Assembly (NCBI RefSeq): GCF_014170305.1 | Contig: NZ_LZZT01000044.1 | Span: forward strand, 1-64,000 | DNA: 64,000 nt | From: Achromobacter sp. UMC71 | GTDB taxonomy: Bacteria; Pseudomonadota; Gammaproteobacteria; Burkholderiales; Burkholderiaceae_B | Reading direction: 5' to 3' | In this document: in pieces, positions 16,780-26,103 of the stretch | Layout of the letters: each line of letters opens with the position of its first letter | Numbering within the stretch: position 1 is the stretch's first letter | The notes under the pieces: generated by a model | Told to the model about the DNA's origin: nothing | Databases searched by the model: none | The model's input: only the letters and a program-made list of their open reading frames with translations | Translations under genes and position numbers: made by a program

Positions 16780-19074
16780 TCAGCCTTCGACGCGGTTGGC
16801 GTCCAGCACCGTCATGGCCGTCATGTTGATGATGCGGCGCACGGTCGAGCTGGAGGTCAAAATGTGCACCGGCGCGTTGGCGCCCAGCAGGATCGGACCC
16901 ACCGCGACATTGCCGCCGGCGGCCGTCTTGAGCAGGTTGTAGGCGATGTTGCCGGCGTCCACGTTCGGGCACACCAGCAGATTGGCTTCGCCCTTGAGCG
17001 TGGACGAGGGCAGGATGCGCAGGCGCAGCGCCTCGTCCAGCGCGCAGTCGCCGTGCATTTCGCCGTCGATTTCCAGTTCCGGCGCGGCTTCGCGCACCAG
17101 CTCCAGCGCGCGGCGCATCTTGGCACCCGACGCCGAGCTGCCCGAACCGAAGTTCGACCGCGACAGCAGCGCCACCTTGGGGGCCAGGAACATGCGGCTC
17201 ATTTCGCGGGCCGCGGCAATCGTGAACTCGGCGATCTGCTCGGCCGTCGGTTCATCATTCACATGCGTGTCCACCAGCACCACCGTGCGCTCGTTGAGCA
17301 GCAGGATGTTCATGGCGGCGTAGACGTTGGCGCCGGGCCGGCGGCCGATCACTTCGTCCACGAAACGCAGGTGGTCGTGGTACGCGCCGACCGTGCCGCA
17401 GACCATGCCGTCGGCGTCGCCCAGGTGCACCATCATCGCGCCGATCAGCGTCAGGCGGCGGCGCATTTCCACGCGCGCCATTTCCTTGGTGATGCCGCGG
17501 CGGCACATCAGTTCCCAGTAGGTCGTCCAGTACTGGTGGAAGCGTTCGTCGTATTCGGGGTTGGTGACTTCGACGTCTTCGCCCAGGCGCAGGCGCAGGC
17601 CGAACTTCTCGATGCGCGAGAGCAATACGGCGGGGCGGCCGACCAGGATCGGACGGGCCAGGCCTTCGTCGACGATCACCTGCACGGCGCGCAGCACGCG
17701 CTCGTCTTCGCCTTCGGTAAAGACGATGCGCGACTTGCCGCCGCCGCGCACGATGCGCTTGGCCGCCGAGAACAGCGGCTTCATGAAGGCGCCCGAGTGG
17801 TACACGAACTGCTGCAGCTGTTCTTCGTAGGCTTCCAGGTCGGCCAGCGGACGCGTGGCCACGCCGCCGTCCATGGCGGCCTTGGCCACCGCCGGCGCGA
17901 TGCGCACGATCAGGCGCGGATCGAACGGCTTGGGAATCAGGTATTCAGGGCCGAACGAGATGTCATAGGTGCCATAGGCGGCCGCCACGACTTCGTTCTG
18001 CTCTTCTTCGGCGAGTTGGGCAATGGCGTGAACGGCGGCCATTTCCATTTCGCGCGTGATGGTGGTGGCGCCCACATCCAGCGCGCCGCGGAAGATGTAC
18101 GGGAAGCACAGGACGTTGTTGACCTGGTTCGGATAGTCCGAACGGCCGGTGGCCATCACCACGTCGTCGCGCACGCCGTGCGCCACTTCCGGCAGGATTT
18201 CCGGGGTGGGGTTGGCCAGCGCCAGGATCAGCGGACGCGGGCCCATGGTGGCGACCATTTCCGGCTTGAGCACGCCGCCGGCCGACAGGCCCAGGAACAC
18301 GTCGGCGCCCTCGATCACTTCGGCCAGCTTGCGGGCATCGGTCTTTTGCGCGAAGCGCGCCTTGTCCGGGTCCATCAACGTGGTGCGGCCCTCAAAGACC
18401 ACGCCCTCGATGTCGGTCACCCAGATGTTTTCCAGCGGCAAGCCCAGGTCCACCATCAGGTCCAGGCAGGCCAGGGCCGCCGCACCGGCGCCAGAGGTCA
18501 CGACCTTGACCTTGTCGATCTGCTTGCCCACGACCTTCAGGCCGTTGATGAACGCGGCCGACACGGTAATGGCGGTGCCGTGCTGATCGTCATGGAAGAC
18601 GGGAATCTTCATGCGTTCGCGCAGCTTGCGCTCGACCGTGAAGCATTCCGGCGCCTTGATGTCTTCGAGGTTGATGCCGCCGAAGGTGGCTTCCAGGCCG
18701 GCGATGATCTCGACCAGCTTGTCCGGGTCGGTTTCGTTGATCTCGATGTCGAACACGTCCAGGCCGGCGAATTTTTTGAACAGGACGGCCTTGCCTTCCA
18801 TCACCGGCTTGGAGGCCAGCGCGCCGATATTGCCCAGGCCCAGCACCGCGGTGCCGTTGGTGATCACGCCCACCAGATTGCCACGGCCGGTGTAGCGGAA
18901 CACATTGGCCGGATCCGCCACGATTTCCTCGCAGGCCGCCGCCACCCCGGGCGAGTACGCCAGGGCCAGGTCACGCTGGTTGGTCAGCGGCTTGGACGCC
19001 ACGACAGAGATTTTCCCCGGGGTGGGAAACTCGTGATAGTCCAGAGCGGCCTGGCGGTCGGATTGCGAATTCAT
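16780..19074 (-). CDS. maeB: NADP-dependent malic enzyme with phosphotransacetylase-like domain
   Basis: Converts malate to pyruvate and CO2 with NADP reduction. It has 764 residues. The malic enzyme domain (1-430) contains [47 protein letters not shown] and the metal site [11 protein letters not shown]. The C-terminal PTA-like domain (from about 440, [30 protein letters not shown]) is usually regulatory in MaeB. AGGAGG nine bases before the ATG at 19074 fixes the start; a longer frame to 19155 would run into the divergent promoter. A LysR gene starts 106 bases away in the opposite direction and probably regulates it. Confidence 0.96.
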   Translation of the reverse strand: MNSQSDRQAALDYHEFPTPGKISVVASKPLTNQRDLALAYSPGVAAACEEIVADPANVFRYTGRGNLVGVITNGTAVLGLGNIGALASKPVMEGKAVLFKKFAGLDVFDIEINETDPDKLVEIIAGLEATFGGINLEDIKAPECFTVERKLRERMKIPVFHDDQHGTAITVSAAFINGLKVVGKQIDKVKVVTSGAGAAALACLDLMVDLGLPLENIWVTDIEGVVFEGRTTLMDPDKARFAQKTDARKLAEVIEGADVFLGLSAGGVLKPEMVATMGPRPLILALANPTPEILPEVAHGVRDDVVMATGRSDYPNQVNNVLCFPYIFRGALDVGATTITREMEMAAVHAIAQLAEEEQNEVVAAAYGTYDISFGPEYLIPKPFDPRLIVRIAPAVAKAAMDGGVATRPLADLEAYEEQLQQFVYHSGAFMKPLFSAAKRIVRGGGKSRIVFTEGEDERVLRAVQVIVDEGLARPILVGRPAVLLSRIEKFGLRLRLGEDVEVTNPEYDERFHQYWTTYWELMCRRGITKEMARVEMRRRLTLIGAMMVHLGDADGMVCGTVGAYHDHLRFVDEVIGRRPGANVYAAMNILLLNERTVVLVDTHVNDEPTAEQIAEFTIAAAREMSRMFLAPKVALLSRSNFGSGSSASGAKMRRALELVREAAPELEIDGEMHGDCALDEALRLRILPSSTLKGEANLLVCPNVDAGNIAYNLLKTAAGGNVAVGPILLGANAPVHILTSSSTVRRIINMTAMTVLDANRVEG

Positions 19075-19125
19075 GGGGCGGCGCCTCCTAGTCTTGAATA
19101 GGGAAAATTCTAGGGCCGAAGGCAT

Positions 19126-19163
19126 AAGGTGATCATTCAGATTTAATATTGTCACATCACCTT
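19126..19163. promoter_or_regulatory. Dyad in the maeB/LysR divergent promoter
   Basis: Arms AAGGTGAT (19126-19133) and ATCACCTT (19156-19163) around an AT-rich 22-base spacer. Position midway between divergent start codons suits a LysR operator controlling maeB and itself. Confidence 0.5.
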
Positions 19164-19180
19164 TTAATTATGGCTTGTCT

Positions 19181-20143
19181 ATGACGCCGTTTTCCCCGGA
19201 CGAGGTTATCCGGAAATTGACCTCGCGGCTGAAGATGCGCCACCTGATGCTGCTGCTGCAGATCGAGCAGCATGGGTCCCTGACCCGGGTGGCCGAACAC
19301 ATGGCGACCAGCCAGCCCGCCGTGACCAATGCGCTGGCCGAACTGGAAAGCATGTTCGACGTGCCGCTGTTCGAGCGCTCGGTGCGCGGCATGACGCCCA
19401 CGCCGCTGGGCGCGGTGGTGCTGGCCCGGGCCCGCGCCCTGGTCCACGACCTGGGCCACCTGGTGCAGGAAATGGAAGCCGTGGCTGCCGGCCACGCGGC
19501 CCACCTGCACATCGGCGTGATTCCGTTCGTGTCGGGGCAGATGCTGTCGGCCGCCATCGCCCGCACCGTGCCGCAGGGGCGCGGCATCACCGCGACCATC
19601 CACGAAGGCCAGGGCCCGGCGCTGCTGCGCCAGTTGCGCGACCACACGCTGGACGTGGTGGTGGGCTGGGCCACGCCGTCGGTGGACCTGGGCCAGATCG
19701 ATTTCGAGGTGCTGTACCACCAGCCGCCGCGCCTGATCGCCAGCCGCCGCCTGGCCGCCCGGCTGGGCCGCACCCGGCTGGAATGGAACATGCTGGCCGA
19801 CCTGGACTGGATCCTGGGCACACCCGACAGCCCGATCCGCGAACAGGTCGCCGATATTTTCCTGCGCGCCGGGCTGACGCCCCCGACCCCGTCGGTGCAA
19901 AGCGATTCGTCCAAGCTGATCGGCGAAATGATCGTGGCCAGCGACCGGGCCGTGTCCATCCTGCCGGCCGACATCGCCGACGAGCTGGTGCGTATCGCCG
20001 GCGCGGCCATCGTGCCGTATTCTTTCGACTGGACCTTGCCGCCAATTTCCCTGTTCACCCGCGCCGACGGGCTGCGCCGCAACGTGGATGCGTTGTTCGC
20101 CGCCGCGCTGCGCGAGGTCTTCAGCCGCGGCGGACGCCAATAG
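19181..20143 (+). CDS. LysR family regulator, probably of maeB
   Basis: A 320-residue LysR-type regulator of the GbpR/CbsR-like branch. Helix-turn-helix at about 15-65: MRHLMLLLQIEQHGSLTRVAEHMATSQPAVTNALAELESMFDVPLFER. The co-inducer domain follows (LHIGVIPFVSGQMLSAAIAR, DVVVGWATP). ATG at 19181 preferred; a TTG six bases earlier is in frame. It is divergent from maeB, with an 8-bp dyad between. Effector unknown. Confidence 0.87.
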   Translation: MTPFSPDEVIRKLTSRLKMRHLMLLLQIEQHGSLTRVAEHMATSQPAVTNALAELESMFDVPLFERSVRGMTPTPLGAVVLARARALVHDLGHLVQEMEAVAAGHAAHLHIGVIPFVSGQMLSAAIARTVPQGRGITATIHEGQGPALLRQLRDHTLDVVVGWATPSVDLGQIDFEVLYHQPPRLIASRRLAARLGRTRLEWNMLADLDWILGTPDSPIREQVADIFLRAGLTPPTPSVQSDSSKLIGEMIVASDRAVSILPADIADELVRIAGAAIVPYSFDWTLPPISLFTRADGLRRNVDALFAAALREVFSRGGRQ

Positions 20144-20274
20144 AAACATCCAAACACGCGTCGCAACCTATTTGGTATCCGTTGCCAGCCATTCATCAAG
20201 AACTGTAAAGACCTGCCAACACCCCGCTGCCGCACTCCTATACTGCCCGCGCATAGCGTTCCAGGAGTCATGCA

Positions 20275-20805
20275 GTGTCGTTTACCCGTCAACGTTTGAT
20301 CGTGCAGCGCGTGGCGCTATCCGTCGTGTGCGCCAGCGCGCTATCAGGCTGCAACTCGCTCCTCTCCGAAGGCACCAGCGCGGGAGCGGGCATCGCGGGC
20401 GCCGCCATCGCCAACAAGCTCACCGACAACGCCACCGTCGCCACCGGTATCGGCTTGGGCGTACAGGCAGGCGCGAAGGCCGCCCTGGCCTATGCCCAGC
20501 GCAAGACCCGCGGCGAAGAGCAAGACGCCATCGCGCGGGCGGCGGCGCCGCTGGCGGTCGGCGAGGTAGCGGATTGGCGGGTCAAACACCAATTGCCGAT
20601 CGAAGGCGACGCCCAAGGCCAGGTCACGATCAGCCGTTTGATCGGCGACCAGGACCTGCGCTGCAAAGAGGTCGTGTTTTCAATCGACAGGCCCGCCGAC
20701 ACGCCGCAACGCGAGTTCTACATCACCACCGTCTGCCAAGACGGCGAACAATGGCGTTGGGCCAACGCCGAACCGGCCACGGCCCGCTGGGGATCGTTGC
20801 AGTGA
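20275..20805 (+). CDS. Surface-antigen-like lipoprotein 1
   Basis: A 176-residue lipoprotein. GTG start with AGGAG seven bases before it; lipobox LSGC near residue 26. A glycine/alanine-rich stretch (GTSAGAGIAGAAIANKLTDNATVATGIGLGVQAG), as in glycine-zipper membrane segments, precedes a C-terminal domain with cysteines in LRCKEVVFSI and TVCQDGEQWRWA. The stop overlaps the GTG of the next gene (GTGA). Probably anchored in the outer membrane. Function unknown. Confidence 0.75.
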   Translation: MSFTRQRLIVQRVALSVVCASALSGCNSLLSEGTSAGAGIAGAAIANKLTDNATVATGIGLGVQAGAKAALAYAQRKTRGEEQDAIARAAAPLAVGEVADWRVKHQLPIEGDAQGQVTISRLIGDQDLRCKEVVFSIDRPADTPQREFYITTVCQDGEQWRWANAEPATARWGSLQ

Positions 20806-21299
20806 GGTCCGCCGCAATCGGGTTACTGGCGCTGGGCGCCGCGCTGGGCTTGGCGGGCTGCCAGAGTTCATCCATCGGCAGCGCCACCGGCGCCATCGTC
20901 GGCACGGCCAGCGGAGCGGCCACCGCCAATCCCGTGGCAGGCTATGCCATCGGCATCAGCGTGCAGGCGGCGGTGGACGCCACCGTCAAATACGTGCTGC
21001 GCGAATGGAAGAATGACCAGCAAAACGTCATGGCCAATGCGGCCGGACAGTTGACGCCAGGCCAGGTGCGCCAATGGCAGATCCGCCGTTGGCTACCGGT
21101 CGGCAATGAACAAGGCAGCATCCAGGTCGTGCGCGAAATTGACACGCCGTTGGCGCGCTGCCGCGAAGTACTGTTCACCGTGACCGTCGACAAGGCGCCC
21201 ACCGAGGCCTACATCAGCCAGATCTGCCTGCAGCAAGACGGGCAATGGAAATGGGCGGCGGCCGAGCCGGCAGTGACGCGCTGGAACGGATTGCAATAG
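20802..21299 (+). CDS. Surface-antigen-like lipoprotein 2
   Basis: A 165-residue paralogue of the preceding lipoprotein, translationally coupled by a GTGA overlap. Lipobox LAGC, then a glycine-zipper-like stretch (SSIGSATGAIVGTASGAATAN) and a C-terminal domain matching its neighbour: PGQVRQWQIRRWLPV, ARCREVLFTVTV, ICLQQDGQWKWAAAEPA, ending RWNGLQ versus RWGSLQ. The pair arose by tandem duplication and may form a complex. The start codon is inferred from the lipoprotein signal. Confidence 0.75.
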   Translation: MRSAAIGLLALGAALGLAGCQSSSIGSATGAIVGTASGAATANPVAGYAIGISVQAAVDATVKYVLREWKNDQQNVMANAAGQLTPGQVRQWQIRRWLPVGNEQGSIQVVREIDTPLARCREVLFTVTVDKAPTEAYISQICLQQDGQWKWAAAEPAVTRWNGLQ

Positions 21300-21425
21300 G
21301 CGCAGCGAAGCCGGACGGGATCTTGTCCACGGCCGCGGCCCCCTTCGCCGCCCCGCCTTGCCTGACCCGCTTGATTCGCGCTGCCTGCCGCGGCGATACT
21401 GCCTGTTTTGCCTTGCGGATATCTC

Positions 21426-22220
21426 ATGGCCCTTGCCCAATTCGTCATGCCCCGCAGCGCCCTGGCCGGCGTACACGCCGTGGCCGCGCGCAGCGGCCGC
21501 GCCTTCGCGCGGCACACGCATGACCAGTTCGGCATCGGTGTCATGCGCCAGGGCGCGCAGGTCTCGCACAGCGGCCGCGGCCAGGTGCAGGCGGGCCCCG
21601 GCCAGATCATCACCGTCAATCCCGGCGAAATCCACGACGGCGCCCCGATAGGCGGCGAACGCGCCTGGCAGATGCTGTACCTGGACCCCGCGGTGGTGGC
21701 GGACGCAGCGGACAGCCTGCCGCTGCACGGCGGGTTTGAATTCGAACATCCTGTGATGGATGCGCCGGCGCTGGCCGCGGACGTGCTGGCGCTTTATGCG
21801 CTGGCCACCTCGCAGGCCGCGCCGCTGGCGTGCGACGCCCTGCTGCTGGGCATCCTGGCGCGCGCCGGCGTGGCCGCCGCCCTTGCACCCGAGGCCGGCG
21901 CGCCAGCCGCCATCCGCTCGGCGGTCGAGCTGATTGACGACGCCCCCGCCGCGCCCCTGTCGCTGGCCGACCTGGCCCGCGCCTGCGGCCTGAGCCGGTT
22001 CCAGGTGCTGCGCGCCTTCAGCCGCGCCACCGGCATGACGCCGCACGCCTACCAGTTGCAGCGCCGCCTGCTGCTGGCACGCGGCCTGCTGCGCCAGGGC
22101 ACGGCGCTGGCCGACGCGGCCGCCGCCGCGGGTTTTGCCGACCAGAGCCACATGACCCGGCTGTTCTCCCGGGCCTACGGCATCTCGCCGGGACGCTACG
22201 CGCAGGCGCTCGCCGGTTAA
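21426..22220 (+). CDS. AraC family regulator
   Basis: A 264-residue AraC-type activator. N-terminal cupin-like sensor domain with FARHTHDQFGIGVMRQGAQ and the ITVNPGEIHDG motif, C-terminal double HTH (LADLARACGLSRFQVLRAFSRATGMTPHAYQLQRRLLLARGLL and ADAAAAAGFADQSHMTRLFSRAYGISPGRY). The DMT transporter gene follows after 144 bases and the pair is probably regulator and target, as commonly seen for this AraC/EamA arrangement. Confidence 0.87.
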   Translation: MALAQFVMPRSALAGVHAVAARSGRAFARHTHDQFGIGVMRQGAQVSHSGRGQVQAGPGQIITVNPGEIHDGAPIGGERAWQMLYLDPAVVADAADSLPLHGGFEFEHPVMDAPALAADVLALYALATSQAAPLACDALLLGILARAGVAAALAPEAGAPAAIRSAVELIDDAPAAPLSLADLARACGLSRFQVLRAFSRATGMTPHAYQLQRRLLLARGLLRQGTALADAAAAAGFADQSHMTRLFSRAYGISPGRYAQALAG

Positions 22221-22364
22221 AGCGCAAAACGCGGTCCCTGGCCGGCGCGCATGCCGCATCGGATTGCGCCCGCCCAGCATCCGGCTCCACGCTGCAATTT
22301 CGTTCAAGACCGCCCGCGCCGCGCGGCCTAAGCTGCGTCCTTTCCCGGCTCTTGAGCGTGTTGC

Positions 22365-23255
22365 ATGAACAGAACCCTGCAAGGCTACTGCTACCTGGCC
22401 TGCGCCATGGCGCTGGTAGGCAGCACGGTGGTGGCCAGCAAGGTCATCGCCACGGGCCTGCCGCCCTTTACCGCCACGGCATTGCGCTTCGCCCTGGCGC
22501 TGCCCTGCTTTGCGCTGCTGTGGCGCCTGACGGGCGCGCGCCTGCCGCGCCTGGGCAGGCACGATTGGCTGCTGCTGACGGCACAGGCCATTGCCGGCAG
22601 CGTGGGCTACACCACCCTGCTCATCGCCGGCCTGCAGCGCACCTCCGCCGTGGATGGCGGCGTGATCCTGGGCACGCTGCCGCTGGTCTCGGCCGGCATC
22701 GCCATCGCCGTGCTGGGCGAACGGCCGAGCCGGGCCACGCTGCTGGCCATCGGCGCCGCCGCGGCTGGCGTCTGGCTGATGACGCGCAGCGGCGCGGCGG
22801 ATGGCGGCGGGTCGCTAGCCGGCAACCTGCTGGTGCTGGGCGCCGTGCTGTGCGAGGGCCTGTTCATCCTGTTGCACAAGCGCCTGCGCACGCCGGTACC
22901 GCCGCTGGCGCTATCGGCGATCATGTCCGCGATCGGCCTGGCGGTCTGCGCGCCGGCCAGCCTGGCCGAAGCGCCCTGGACGCTGGCGGTTTCCGCCCAT
23001 GCGCTGATCGCGGTAGCCTATTACGCGCTGGTGCCGACCGTGGGCGGCTTCCTGCTGTGGTACGCAGGGGCCGCGCGTGTCGCCGGGTCGGACGCCGCAT
23101 TGTTCACCGCTGTCGCGCCGGTGTCGGCCGTGCTGCTGGCGGCCGCGCTGCTGGGCGAACGCCTGTCGGCCGGCCAGCTATCGGGCATGGCCTGCGTGCT
23201 GGGCGCTGTCTTCATCCTGGGTTGGGCGCGCAAGCCCGCCGCCGTCACGAGGTAA
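22365..23255 (+). CDS. EamA/DMT superfamily transporter
   Basis: A 296-residue inner membrane protein with ten predicted helices in two EamA repeats. Repeat 1 includes LVGSTVVASKVIATGLPPFTATALRF; repeat 2 includes FLLWYAGAARVAGSDAALFTAVAPVSAVLLAAALLGERLS. Likely exporter of an amino acid or other small metabolite. Three bases before a B3/4-domain gene, so co-transcribed. Substrate unknown. Confidence 0.88.
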   Translation: MNRTLQGYCYLACAMALVGSTVVASKVIATGLPPFTATALRFALALPCFALLWRLTGARLPRLGRHDWLLLTAQAIAGSVGYTTLLIAGLQRTSAVDGGVILGTLPLVSAGIAIAVLGERPSRATLLAIGAAAAGVWLMTRSGAADGGGSLAGNLLVLGAVLCEGLFILLHKRLRTPVPPLALSAIMSAIGLAVCAPASLAEAPWTLAVSAHALIAVAYYALVPTVGGFLLWYAGAARVAGSDAALFTAVAPVSAVLLAAALLGERLSAGQLSGMACVLGAVFILGWARKPAAVTR

Positions 23256-23258
23256 GCC

Positions 23259-23999
23259 ATGCTGTTCCGTCATGCGAGCGCCATCTGGCGCGATTACCCG
23301 CAACTGTCCGCCGGCGCGTTGCACCTGCGCGGCGTGCATGCGCAAGCCGCGGTCGCCGCCCATGCGGAGCCGTTCATCGAACGCGGCCGCGCGCGGCTGG
23401 CACAAGGCAGCGAATCGGAGCTGCCCGAGATCCAGGCCTGGCGGCGCGCCTTTGCCGGCATGGGCGTCAAGCCCACGCAATACCGCTGCGCCTCGGAAGC
23501 GCTGCTGCGCCGCCTGCGCAAGGACGGCGCGCCGCCGCCGCTGCATCCGCTGATCGACCTGTGCAATGCCGTGTCGATGGCCTACGCCATTCCCATCGCG
23601 GTGCTGGACCTGCGGCATGTCGGATCGGCGCTGGAAGTGCGCCCCGCCGACGGCACCGAAACCTACCTGACGTTCAGCGGCGACACGGAATATCCCGAAC
23701 CCGGCGAGGTGACTTACGCCGACCCCGAAGGCCGCGCCCACGCGCGGCGCTGGACCAACCGGCAAAGCGGCTTGTCCGCGGTGCGGGACGACACGCGGGA
23801 AGTGCTGATCGTGGCCGAGGCGCTGCATGCGGGCGCGGCCGGTGATGTCGCGCGTCTGGTCGACGAGCTGCGCGAGGTCCTGGCCAGGGTCTGGCAACCG
23901 CCGCAGCGGCATGCGCTGTTGACGGCACAGGCACCGGCTTTCGAGGTGCAGCGGGAAGGGACTGCGGGCGCGGCGATGGCCGTGCCCGTGCAAGCGTGA
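23259..23999 (+). CDS. B3/B4 tRNA-binding domain protein
   Basis: A 246-residue stand-alone B3/4 domain, the fold of the editing-associated region of the phenylalanyl-tRNA synthetase beta chain. Characteristic segments are WRRAFAGMGVKPTQYRCASEALLRRL and LIDLCNAVSMAYAIPIAVLDL, then YLTFSGDTEYPEPGEVTYAD and ARRWTNRQSGLSAV. Free-standing members are thought to edit or bind aminoacyl-tRNA or amino-acid-like ligands; the role here is unknown. It is in an operon with the DMT exporter, suggesting amino acid homeostasis as a shared theme (inference). Confidence 0.83.
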   Translation: MLFRHASAIWRDYPQLSAGALHLRGVHAQAAVAAHAEPFIERGRARLAQGSESELPEIQAWRRAFAGMGVKPTQYRCASEALLRRLRKDGAPPPLHPLIDLCNAVSMAYAIPIAVLDLRHVGSALEVRPADGTETYLTFSGDTEYPEPGEVTYADPEGRAHARRWTNRQSGLSAVRDDTREVLIVAEALHAGAAGDVARLVDELREVLARVWQPPQRHALLTAQAPAFEVQREGTAGAAMAVPVQA

Positions 24000-24006
24000 C
24001 GCGGCG

Positions 24007-24483
24007 CTAGCCGCGGCTGAACGCCAGCGCGAATTCGTCGGAGAAGATATCGGCCAGCGAATGGCGCAGCGCCGCGGCGCGCTCGGCGCCGTAGGCGGCT
24101 TCGAAGCGCTGCTGCGCGTCTTTCCACAGGCGCTTGGACTCGGCCAGCTTGGCGCGTCCGGCATCGGTAAGCGCCACGCGGCGGCTGCGGCCGTCGCGCT
24201 CGTCGCGCGCCATGCTGACGTAGCCGTCGCGCTCGAGCGGCTTGAGGTTGTGCGCCAGCGCCGAGCGGTCCAGCACCATGGCGCGCGCCAGGTCGGTCAT
24301 GGATGGCGTGCCGGCGCGCGCAATGTGCACCAGGATCGAATGTTGCGAGACCTTCAGGCCGCACGGCGCCAGCACGGTGTCGTACAACTGCGAGACGCGG
24401 CGGGTAGCCTTGCGCAGGGCGGCGCCATTGCAGATCAGCGGGTCCTGGGGGATGGCGGAAACGGTGGGATCGACGTCAGACAT
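24007..24483 (-). CDS. MarR family regulator
   Basis: A 158-residue winged-helix repressor: LYDTVLAPCGLKVSQHSILVHIAR, then TDLARAMVLDRSALAHNLKPLERDGYVSMARDERDGRSRRVALTDAGRAKL, the MarR recognition helix and wing. ATG at 24483 gives the typical N-terminus; the frame is open to 24558. It is divergent from a MATE efflux gene 176 bases away and likely represses it. Confidence 0.87.
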   Translation of the reverse strand: MSDVDPTVSAIPQDPLICNGAALRKATRRVSQLYDTVLAPCGLKVSQHSILVHIARAGTPSMTDLARAMVLDRSALAHNLKPLERDGYVSMARDERDGRSRRVALTDAGRAKLAESKRLWKDAQQRFEAAYGAERAAALRHSLADIFSDEFALAFSRG

Positions 24484-24596
24484 GGTGGATTCGGACGGCT
24501 GGATGTGGGGGAAAGGATCGCCTGCGGTCACGGCGGCGGCCGAGGCGGCCAAGCCCATTACGCTACTGCGGCGCGAGATTGGAGTCTAGCCGATTC

Positions 24597-24626
24597 TTGA
24601 CAGATATTGGCATATGCACGTAAATT
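24597..24626 (+). promoter_or_regulatory. Sigma-70-like promoter for the MATE gene
   Basis: TTGACA at 24597-24602 and TAAATT at 24621-24626 with 18 bases between; ATATTGGCATAT inside the spacer is a small dyad that the divergent MarR protein might bind. Confidence 0.4.
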
Positions 24627-24659
24627 TTCCGCACGCTCCTCTACCGCCCTCCCGTCACC

Positions 24660-26069
24660 ATGACCGCCACCGCAGCCGCGCCGTCCCCCCGCCCCGTCAA
24701 CGCGCGCCTGCAGGCAATGCTGCACGCGCCGATCGCCCCCACGCTGGCCCGGCTGGCGTGGCCCAACATCCTGATGATGCTGGCGCAGTCGGCCACCGGG
24801 CTGATCGAAACCTGGTTCCTCGCCCGGCTGGGCACGCCGGTGCTGGCCGGCGTGGCGCTGGTGGTGCCGGTGCTGATGTTGATGCAGAACATGTCGCAGG
24901 GTGCGATGGGCGGCGGCATCTCGGCCGCGGTGGCGCGCACGCTGGGCGCCGGCCGGCAGCAGGAAGCCGACCAGCTGGTATTGCACGCGGTGGTGCTGAA
25001 CGCCGCGCTGGGCGCGGTGTTCTGCGTGCTGCTGCTGGCGTTCGGCCCGCAACTGTACCGGGCGCTGGGCGCCGAGGGCGCGGCGCTGGACGCGGCGCTG
25101 GCCTATTCCAACGTCATCTTCGGCGGCATCGTACTGATGTGGCTGATGAACGCCTTCGCCAGCGTCATTCGCGGCACCGGCAACATGCTGGTGCCGGGCG
25201 CGGTCATCTGCGGCGGCGCGCTGCTGCTGGTGCCGCTGTCGCCGTGCCTGATCTTCGGCTGGGGCCCCTTCCCCGCGCTGGGCGTGGCGGGCGGCGGCTG
25301 GGCGCTGGTCACCTACTACGCGGTGGGCACGCTGCTGCTGGGCGGCTACTGCCTGAGCGGCCGCAACGCGGCGCGGCTGACGCGCAGCCGCCTGCACCTG
25401 AGCCTGATGCGCAGCATTCTCAGCGTCGGCGCGCTGGCCACGCTCAATCCGCTGTTGACCAACGGACTGGTGGCGCTGACGGCCGCACTGGTCGGCGCCT
25501 ACGCCGGCACGGCGGCGGTGGCCGGCTATGGCATCGCGGTGCGGCTGGAATACCTGATGATTCCGCTGGCGTTCGGCCTGGGCGCGCCGATGGTCGCGAT
25601 GGTGGGGTCCAACATCGGCGCCGGCCAGCCCGAACGGGCGCTGCGCATCGCGCTGACTGGCGGCGCGATGGCTTTCGTGCTGGCCGAGATCATCGGCCTG
25701 GCGGCGGCGTTCTTTCCCGACGCCTGGCTGCGGCTGTTCGGCGCGCAGGACCACATGCTGGAAGCCGGCGCGGCCTACCTGCGCATCGTCGGTCCGCTGT
25801 ACGGCTTCTTTGCGCTGGGCTTTTCCATGTACTTTGCGTCGCAAGGCGCCGGGCGCCTGAAATGGCCGCTGTGGGCAGGCTTCCTGCGCCTGCTGATCGG
25901 CGCGGGCCTGGGCGGCGCGGCCCTGCATTTCACGGGATCGCTGACCGTGTTCTTCGCGATCGCCGCGCTGGCCATGTGCGTGTACGGGCTGATCATCCTG
26001 GTAGCGGTGGCATCGGGCTCGTGGTTCGAACCCGGGCACCTGCGCAAGCCGGGGCTGGCGCGACGCTGA
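24660..26069 (+). CDS. MATE family efflux transporter
   Basis: A 469-residue multidrug exporter driven by a proton or sodium gradient, with about 12 helices. N-terminal MATE signature LARLAWPNILMMLAQSATGLIETWFLARLGTPVLAGVALV and second-half signature YGIAVRLEYLMIPLAFGLGAPMVAMVGSNIGAGQPERAL. Divergent from a MarR gene. Drug specificity cannot be read from the sequence. Confidence 0.93.
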   Translation: MTATAAAPSPRPVNARLQAMLHAPIAPTLARLAWPNILMMLAQSATGLIETWFLARLGTPVLAGVALVVPVLMLMQNMSQGAMGGGISAAVARTLGAGRQQEADQLVLHAVVLNAALGAVFCVLLLAFGPQLYRALGAEGAALDAALAYSNVIFGGIVLMWLMNAFASVIRGTGNMLVPGAVICGGALLLVPLSPCLIFGWGPFPALGVAGGGWALVTYYAVGTLLLGGYCLSGRNAARLTRSRLHLSLMRSILSVGALATLNPLLTNGLVALTAALVGAYAGTAAVAGYGIAVRLEYLMIPLAFGLGAPMVAMVGSNIGAGQPERALRIALTGGAMAFVLAEIIGLAAAFFPDAWLRLFGAQDHMLEAGAAYLRIVGPLYGFFALGFSMYFASQGAGRLKWPLWAGFLRLLIGAGLGGAALHFTGSLTVFFAIAALAMCVYGLIILVAVASGSWFEPGHLRKPGLARR

Positions 26070-26103
26070 CGCGCGGACTCGCGCATCGTCACCCCCCGGC
26101 GCG

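Noticed and set aside
16567-19101. 844-codon open frame antisense to maeB
   Set aside because: Mirror-frame artefact of high third-position GC; the opposite strand encodes a conserved malic enzyme with a strong ribosome binding site.
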